From assembly GCA_964428075.1 (NCBI GenBank), contig CAYRWQ010000025.1, forward strand, positions 1 through 11,768: DNA of 11,768 nt, in the 5' to 3' direction. Positions 8,203 through 11,768 of the stretch are shown here, one piece after another. This stretch comes from JAGOSP01 sp964428075 (GTDB taxonomy: Bacteria; Patescibacteriota; Minisyncoccia; Moranbacterales; UBA1568). A program made the position numbers and the translations under genes. Position 1 is the stretch's first letter, and every line of letters begins with the position of its first letter. Under the pieces are notes generated by a model. It saw only the letters and a list, made by a program, of their open reading frames with translations. It ran no database searches and was not told the origin of the DNA.

Positions 8203-8759
8203 AATTTTACTTTCCCTGGTCGAAGTATACGTATCAAATCCCCCTCGCATCGCACAAGTGTCGAAGGCTCACTTTCCAATATTCCGGCATCAACGTAGAA
8301 ATCCACCTGTTGCGTCTCAAAATACCGTTGCGCATCAACGATACTCTGAGCAGGAGGCTGACCCTGGATATTAGCACTCGGCGCAATTAACGGGCCGGTC
8401 TCACGGAGCAGACTGCGGAGTAACGACCAATTCGGTACTCGGAATGCAAGCGTGCCGGTTCCACGATGCAAGAAAGTCCATTGAGCCGATGCGCAAGGCA
8501 AAACAACGCTTATTCCCCCCGGCCACTGTTCTTGTAAGAACGTCGCTATTGCGTGTGTCGGCATAATACCAAACTCTTCCAAATCCTGCACATCGGATAA
8601 TAAGATGATACAAGGCTTTTCTGCATCTCGTCCCCGTATCCTATACACACGCTCCACGGCCTCTGGAATGCGTGTTGATGCCACGATGCCATAGAGTGTG
8701 TCCGTCGGGATGACGCCGATATCCCCCTTTTTGAGTTTTTCAATGATTCCCAGAAACAT
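8199..8759 (-). CDS. tsaC: L-threonylcarbamoyladenylate synthase (TsaC/YrdC/Sua5 family)
   Basis: Makes threonylcarbamoyl-AMP from threonine, bicarbonate and ATP, the first step of t6A37 modification of ANN-decoding tRNAs. With ATG at 8759 the product has 186 residues, the size of the short TsaC form without the Sua5 extension. Motifs: GVIPTDTLYGI (15-25), VYRIRGRDAEKP (38-49) as the KxR-type substrate site with Arg for the first Lys, WPGGISVVLP, AFRVPN, APSANIQGQPP (126-136) and the closing STLV. An in-frame TTG at 8774 would add five residues, but neither start has a strong Shine-Dalgarno and ATG is preferred. It is the first gene of the minus-strand cluster and overlaps rarA by ATGA. The partner genes tsaB, tsaD and tsaE are not in the window. 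Confidence 0.93.
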   Translation of the reverse strand: MFLGIIEKLKKGDIGVIPTDTLYGIVASTRIPEAVERVYRIRGRDAEKPCIILLSDVQDLEEFGIMPTHAIATFLQEQWPGGISVVLPCASAQWTFLHRGTGTLAFRVPNWSLLRSLLRETGPLIAPSANIQGQPPAQSIVDAQRYFETQQVDFYVDAGILESEPSTLVRCEGDLIRILRPGKVKL

Positions 8760-8803
8760 ATCAAATATTTTCAAAAATCAACCAGTAAATCACACGCGGC
8801 CAC

Positions 8804-8832
8804 TTGCCTATTTTGCATTCTTCTGTTATGTT
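8804..8832 (+). promoter_or_regulatory. Candidate extended -10 promoter for the PEP-CTERM gene
   Basis: TTGCCT (8804-8809), a 17-bp spacer, then TATGTT (8827-8832) preceded by TG at 8824-8825, an extended -10 arrangement. Each hexamer matches four of six consensus bases. Transcription would start near 8839, directly before a hairpin. A second possible -10, TATACT at 8880-8885, lacks a well-spaced -35. Confidence 0.35.
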
Positions 8833-8840
8833 ATCAACTG

Positions 8841-8861
8841 AAGCTACTCATGAGAGAGCTT
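8841..8861 (+). promoter_or_regulatory. Leader hairpin with T-rich tail between tsaC and the PEP-CTERM gene
   Basis: AAGCT (8841-8845) pairs with AGCTT (8857-8861) and CTC (8847-8849) with GAG (8854-8856), leaving a bulged A and an ATGA loop. A T-rich run follows on the plus strand. It also contains the perfect palindrome CTCATGAG. It could be a 5' mRNA hairpin, an attenuator or a DNA operator; the sequence does not decide between these. Confidence 0.4.
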
Positions 8862-8898
8862 TGTTTTTCGTTCTTTACATATACTAGTGTACACACAC

Positions 8899-8905
8899 GG
8901 AGGTG
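8899..8905 (+). promoter_or_regulatory. Strong Shine-Dalgarno that decides the PEP-CTERM protein start
   Basis: GGAGGTG lies a few bases before ATG 8908. It is the best ribosome site in the window and lies inside the extra codons of the longer GTG-initiated frame (8887), which argues for the shorter protein with an intact signal peptide. Confidence 0.7.
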
Positions 8906-8907
8906 AC

Positions 8908-9537
8908 ATGAACAGAAGTCTTGTAAGTATCCTATTTTGCTTGTGCGCTTTACTCGGTTTCACATCACGCGCAAGCGCTGACTTGATGACTCACGACTTT
9001 AATTTTGAAGGAGGGCTACCGCCAGGCGCCACAACCAACGGCAATGTGAATGTGGTTACATCAATACCAACCCGAACAGGATCGCGTGCTTCCTGTTACG
9101 AAGGGAACCAATGCCTCCACATAGCACCAGGGCAAGGCCAGCGCAATCATGATGCGTTCATCACGTTCAAAATAGACGTGCACACAGGCGACATTATCTC
9201 ATTTGCGTACATCATCATCCCCCAGTCCAACAATGATTTCGTCGGACTGACATTCACCGGAGGAGGCTTCTCTGATACAATTCCCCTTCCTCCATCAGAC
9301 ATCTGGACCATGTATACCTATGTGGTACCAGATATGAGTGTTGGTCCAGGGATCATGTCGGCTACAGCTCCAAGCGATTCCTCACTCACCTTCCTCGTCG
9401 AGAACGTGGTTGGTGATACGCAGCGAACAGCGCTCGGTCTAGATGCCCTCCAAATAATGCGGGTTCCAGAGCCACAGACCGCCTTCCTTGCTCTTCTCAG
9501 TTTATGCGGCTTACGCCTTCACAAGAAACCCCGCTAA
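8908..9537 (+). CDS. Secreted protein with PEP-CTERM-like sorting tail
   Basis: I recognise the sorting signals but not the specific function. The product has 209 residues. Residues 1-24 are a classic signal peptide (MNRSLVSILF, hydrophobic core, ASA before Asp25). The mature part is a beta-rich, Gly/Pro/Thr-rich domain resembling the jelly-roll domains of many PEP-CTERM proteins, ending in TALGLDALQIMRVPEP. The tail has VPEP (186-189), a short hydrophobic stretch TAFLALLSLCGL and basic RLHKKPR, the three-part PEP-CTERM pattern, although the hydrophobic stretch is only about 12 residues. Such proteins are processed by an exosortase and placed on the surface or in the extracellular matrix; no exosortase lies in the window. 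The ATG at 8908 has a strong GGAGGTG site 4-5 nt upstream, so the in-frame GTG at 8887 is not used. The gene is monocistronic and ends at an intrinsic terminator. Confidence 0.8.
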   Translation: MNRSLVSILFCLCALLGFTSRASADLMTHDFNFEGGLPPGATTNGNVNVVTSIPTRTGSRASCYEGNQCLHIAPGQGQRNHDAFITFKIDVHTGDIISFAYIIIPQSNNDFVGLTFTGGGFSDTIPLPPSDIWTMYTYVVPDMSVGPGIMSATAPSDSSLTFLVENVVGDTQRTALGLDALQIMRVPEPQTAFLALLSLCGLRLHKKPR

Positions 9538-9572
9538 CATCGCGATGATCGCTCGTTATCGCCATAGCAATC

Positions 9573-9591
9573 GCTCTCAGAACACGAGAGC
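9573..9591 (+). repeat. Inverted repeat GCTCTC / GAGAGC downstream of the PEP-CTERM gene
   Basis: A perfect 6-bp inverted repeat, GCTCTC (9573-9578) and GAGAGC (9586-9591), with a 7-nt loop. It lies just before the intrinsic terminator and may act as a 3' stabilising hairpin. It has no T-run of its own. Confidence 0.4.
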
Positions 9592-9600
9592 AAACCTTCA

Positions 9601-9629
9601 CCAGTTCCCCCTCAGGAACTGGTTTTTTT
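9601..9629 (+). terminator. Rho-independent terminator of the PEP-CTERM gene
   Basis: A perfect 8-bp stem CCAGTTCC (9601-9608) / GGAACTGG (9615-9622) with a 6-nt loop is followed by seven T (9623-9629) on the plus strand. It lies 64 nt after the stop codon. On the minus strand no T-run follows the stem, so it serves the plus-strand gene only. Confidence 0.93.
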
Positions 9630-9651
9630 ATAGAGCCGCTGAACGCCCCCT

Positions 9652-10443
9652 CTACCCTTTCAAGGTCAAGAGGACTGGACAGTGATCCGATCCAAAAACA
9701 TCGGCCAGATATTCTGTTTCGTGCACACGCGACACCATATCTCGATGTGCGAAGAAATAATCGATACGCCAGCCGATATTCCGCTCCCGTGCTCGCGTCT
9801 TCATGTCCCACCATGAATACTGTATCGTTTCTGGGTGCCTGTCACGAAACGTATCGACAAAACCAGCAGCAATAAGCCCGTCCATCCACGCTCGCTCTTC
9901 CGGGAGAAAACCAGATGTTTTTTGATTTTCTTTTGGTCGAGACAAGTCAATTTCCTGATGCGCCGTATTCACATCACCACACAAAACTACGTGTGCACCA
10001 CTCTCCACGAGCGCAGAGGCATATGCAAGAAACTCACCATAAAAACGCATCTTGTAACGGAGTCGCGCCTCACCAGATCCTCCATTGGGGAAATACACAT
10101 TCAGTAATACGAAATCTTTGAAATGCAACTCCATCATCCGTCCCTCCTGCGACAACAAGGAATCGGGACCAAAAAACGTTTTTACCTGAAAAGGTTCTTC
10201 GCGCGTATATACCGCGGTTCCACTGTACCCCTTTTTTTCCGTTGCGCAATGGAAAAAAGCAAAATAGCCATCCGGTCGTGACAAGTCCTGTGACATCTGA
10301 TCCGGATGCGAAATTTTGGTTTCCTGCAAACACACGATCGCGTACCGGTGATGATGCAGCCACTCCAAAAATCCCTTCCGCTCTATTGCGCGGATACCAT
10401 TCACATTCCAAGAAACTAATGAGAGAAATCGTGCTTGCTTCAT
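9652..10443 (-). CDS. xthA: Exodeoxyribonuclease III (Xth family AP endonuclease)
   Basis: Cuts DNA 5' of abasic sites and degrades 3' ends in base-excision repair. The 263-residue product matches the usual 250-270. Conserved elements: SWNVNGIRA with Asn13, LQETK with Glu41 (metal ligand), GYSGTAVY, LNVYFPNGG with Tyr117, CGDVNTAHQEIDL with Asp157 and Asn159, GFLPEERAW, YSWWDMKTRARERNIGWRIDYF, and SDHCPV with Asp253 and His254. All known catalytic residues are present. NVNGIRA and the RxxNxGWRIDYF loop favour the ExoA/ExoIII subfamily over other EEP-family phosphatases. The start at ATG 10443 has only a distant GAGGGG. The gene follows miaB by 32 nt on the same strand and is probably co-transcribed with it, though an AT-rich stretch in the gap could hold its own promoter. 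Confidence 0.96.
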   Translation of the reverse strand: MKQARFLSLVSWNVNGIRAIERKGFLEWLHHHRYAIVCLQETKISHPDQMSQDLSRPDGYFAFFHCATEKKGYSGTAVYTREEPFQVKTFFGPDSLLSQEGRMMELHFKDFVLLNVYFPNGGSGEARLRYKMRFYGEFLAYASALVESGAHVVLCGDVNTAHQEIDLSRPKENQKTSGFLPEERAWMDGLIAAGFVDTFRDRHPETIQYSWWDMKTRARERNIGWRIDYFFAHRDMVSRVHETEYLADVFGSDHCPVLLTLKG

Positions 10444-10475
10444 ACCACGAATATATATATCCCCTCTATTCTACT

Positions 10476-11651
10476 CTATTTTTTGAGAGCCCACTCATTA
10501 CCAGAAAGCGTCAGAACAAGTTCATCCAGTTCACGATACCGACGTTTCTTCTCGAGAAACGGGACATCATCTTGCATATCCTGCTTCCCAACAGTCCCAG
10601 GACGCGGAGAATACCAGGCAATATACGCCTTCTCAAAACCAACCCGACGAACGACATTCTTGGATTCTTCAAAATCCTCTTCCGTCTCTCCAGGAAAACC
10701 GACGATAATATCAGTCGTGAATCGTACTGCGGGTATCTTATTCCGGATACGTTCAGTAAGCGCAAGATACTCTGCCTGCGTGTACCAGCGATTCATACGC
10801 TTCAAAACCGCATCACTTCCCGCCTGCACTGGCAAGTGAATGAGACGGTCGATATTCTCGTGCCTACTGATCACGTCAATAAGCGTATCAGAAAAGTCCC
10901 ACGGATTCGAAGAGAGAAAAGAAATCTTGGTAGCACGTGAAAGTGACGCTACTGTTTCCAATAAATACGGAAAAAGGGTCGGGATACGATGACGGGAAAG
11001 ATATTTCACCATCACCGGTTTCACCGCCCTCCCATCCGGTAAAATATAATCTGTCTGTTCACCCAATTTCTTCATCAAAAAATCCGCCCCGTAGGAATTT
11101 ACGTTCTGTCCAAGCAAGGTAATTTCCTCTGCCCCCTGTCGCAATGCTTCCTCCGCCTCAGCCATAACTTCCACGAATGGTCGGGAGCACTCCTTCCCTC
11201 GCGAAAACGGCACAATACAATATGAACAATAATTATTGCACCCATTTGAAATAGGAATCGAAACCGATCTCACGGATGTTCTCTTGGGTACATACTCGAA
11301 TCCGACCTCTTCCAATGGGAGAAACTCTACATCAGGCAAACGAGATTTCATCTGTCGCATCATCTGACTGTCCGGCACTCGAGAAGCTGCTCCGATGAGG
11401 CAACCTGTCACAACAATATGTGCCGTCGCATTTGCCCGCCATCCTCTTCGGATATTACGCACCAATCCAAACACTTTTTCCGCTGCTCGTTCCCGTACAA
11501 CACACGTATTCAGTATGATAATATCAGCCTCAATCATGTCCTGAGCCGCCACAAACCCGCGAGCTTCATAGAACCTCGCAATACGTTCGGAGTCAGCCTC
11601 ATTCTGCTGACAACCAAAAGTCGTAATAAAATACTTTTTTACCATAACCAT
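10476..11651 (-). CDS. miaB: tRNA-2-methylthio-N6-dimethylallyladenosine synthase (MiaB), TRAM-less
   Basis: Radical-SAM methylthiotransferase that converts i6A37 to ms2i6A37 in tRNAs. Using ATG at 11651 the product has 391 residues, against about 440 or more in typical MiaB. The N-terminal MTTase domain has its three cluster cysteines: FGCQQN (Cys14), NTCVVRE (Cys50) and VTGCLIG (Cys84). The radical-SAM motif CNNYCSYC has Cys138, 142 and 145. ITLLGQNVNSYG, HLPVQAGSDAVLKRMNR, DIIVGFPGETEEDF and YSPRPGT are all typical. NNYCSYCIVPFSRGKE favours MiaB over RimO or MtaB. Two oddities: about 30 extra residues after LLGQNVNSYGAD, and an end soon after the KKRR helix, with no TRAM domain. Start candidates are ATG 11651 and 11645; the in-frame TTG at 11690 is less likely. 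No Shine-Dalgarno is evident. The target prenylation enzyme gene miaA is not in the window. Confidence 0.93.
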   Translation of the reverse strand: MVMVKKYFITTFGCQQNEADSERIARFYEARGFVAAQDMIEADIIILNTCVVRERAAEKVFGLVRNIRRGWRANATAHIVVTGCLIGAASRVPDSQMMRQMKSRLPDVEFLPLEEVGFEYVPKRTSVRSVSIPISNGCNNYCSYCIVPFSRGKECSRPFVEVMAEAEEALRQGAEEITLLGQNVNSYGADFLMKKLGEQTDYILPDGRAVKPVMVKYLSRHRIPTLFPYLLETVASLSRATKISFLSSNPWDFSDTLIDVISRHENIDRLIHLPVQAGSDAVLKRMNRWYTQAEYLALTERIRNKIPAVRFTTDIIVGFPGETEEDFEESKNVVRRVGFEKAYIAWYSPRPGTVGKQDMQDDVPFLEKKRRYRELDELVLTLSGNEWALKK

Positions 11652-11663
11652 AAGATACTTGAG

Positions 11664-11690
11664 TGTATAAGAAAAAGCATGAAAAATCAA
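11664..11690 (-). promoter_or_regulatory. Weak promoter candidate for miaB-xthA
   Basis: On the minus strand TTGATT (complement of 11685-11690) and TATACA (complement of 11664-11669) are 15 bp apart, shorter than ideal. The start of transcription would lie only a few bases before ATG 11651, so the message would be nearly leaderless, in line with the missing Shine-Dalgarno. This is tentative. Confidence 0.25.
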
Positions 11691-11768
11691 TCAGGCCTCT
11701 ATAAACAAGTTGACTCTGACTGCACTCTGTTCGAAAACAAGAGAAAACATAACCAAAGGCGACCTGAT

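Noticed and set aside
8203..8250. Longer rarA frame starting at 8250
   Set aside because: The extra 16 residues lie inside tsaC; the ATG in the ATGA overlap is a typical coupled start and gives the usual RarA N-terminus.
11652..11690. Longer miaB frame starting with TTG at 11690
   Set aside because: MiaB proteins normally begin shortly before the YFITTFGC-type segment; two ATG codons (11651, 11645) fit this, and a possible promoter overlaps the extension.
1..11768. Recoded genome with TGA as glycine or tryptophan
   Set aside because: TGA ends the tsaC and bcp frames at the expected family length, one of them in an ATGA overlap, and no gene needs TGA readthrough.
1..11768. CRISPR array, tRNA or rRNA genes, insertion sequence, prophage
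   Set aside because: No regularly spaced repeats, no tRNA-like cloverleaf, no rRNA stretch, no transposase or phage protein and no terminal inverted repeats were seen on reading both strands.

Overview
The window reads as ordinary bacterial chromosome with standard stop-codon use. TGA is a true terminator: it ends the tsaC-like and bcp-like genes and forms an ATGA stop/start overlap. Base composition is mid-range, intergenic spaces are short, and genes sit in small alternating blocks on both strands. No rRNA, tRNA, transposase, phage gene or CRISPR array is visible. The lineage cannot be fixed from sequence alone. Small gene versions (a MiaB without a TRAM domain, a short TsaC, a compact RarA) and tandem 'glycosidase-like' GH130 genes make me lean, weakly, toward a streamlined uncultured lineage such as Patescibacteria/CPR. 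The Gracilibacteria/Absconditabacteria groups that read TGA as glycine are excluded. A PEP-CTERM-tailed exported protein is an unexpected extra.

Layout: (1) 1-856, minus: 5' part of a membrane-anchored L,D-transpeptidase (YkuD) gene that runs off the left edge. (2) 857-1166: divergent regulatory gap with a good sigma70-like promoter whose spacer carries a tandem 8-bp repeat. (3) 1167-4980, plus: two tightly spaced genes, each a fusion of two GH130-type five-bladed beta-propellers, so four propellers in a row. (4) 8759 down to 5034, minus: a tight cluster of tsaC, rarA, a bcp-type peroxiredoxin and an M17 leucyl aminopeptidase, with ATGA overlap or gaps of 7-12 nt. (5) 8760-8907: divergent regulatory gap with a promoter candidate and a leader hairpin. 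(6) 8908-9537, plus: a secreted protein with a signal peptide and a PEP-CTERM-like tail, followed by a clear intrinsic terminator. (7) 11651 down to 9652, minus: miaB then xthA (exonuclease III), 32 nt apart.

How the genes may work together: the minus-strand clusters are housekeeping (tRNA modification by TsaC and MiaB, replication-fork and base-excision repair by RarA and exonuclease III, peroxide defence, peptide turnover). The accessory part is the GH130 pair, which lacks signal peptides and so probably acts on mannosides or related sugars in the cytoplasm. The L,D-transpeptidase and the PEP-CTERM protein belong to the cell envelope. Nothing here proves a new multi-gene system. The four-propeller GH130 pair is the most unusual element, followed by the PEP-CTERM protein and the remodelled MiaB.
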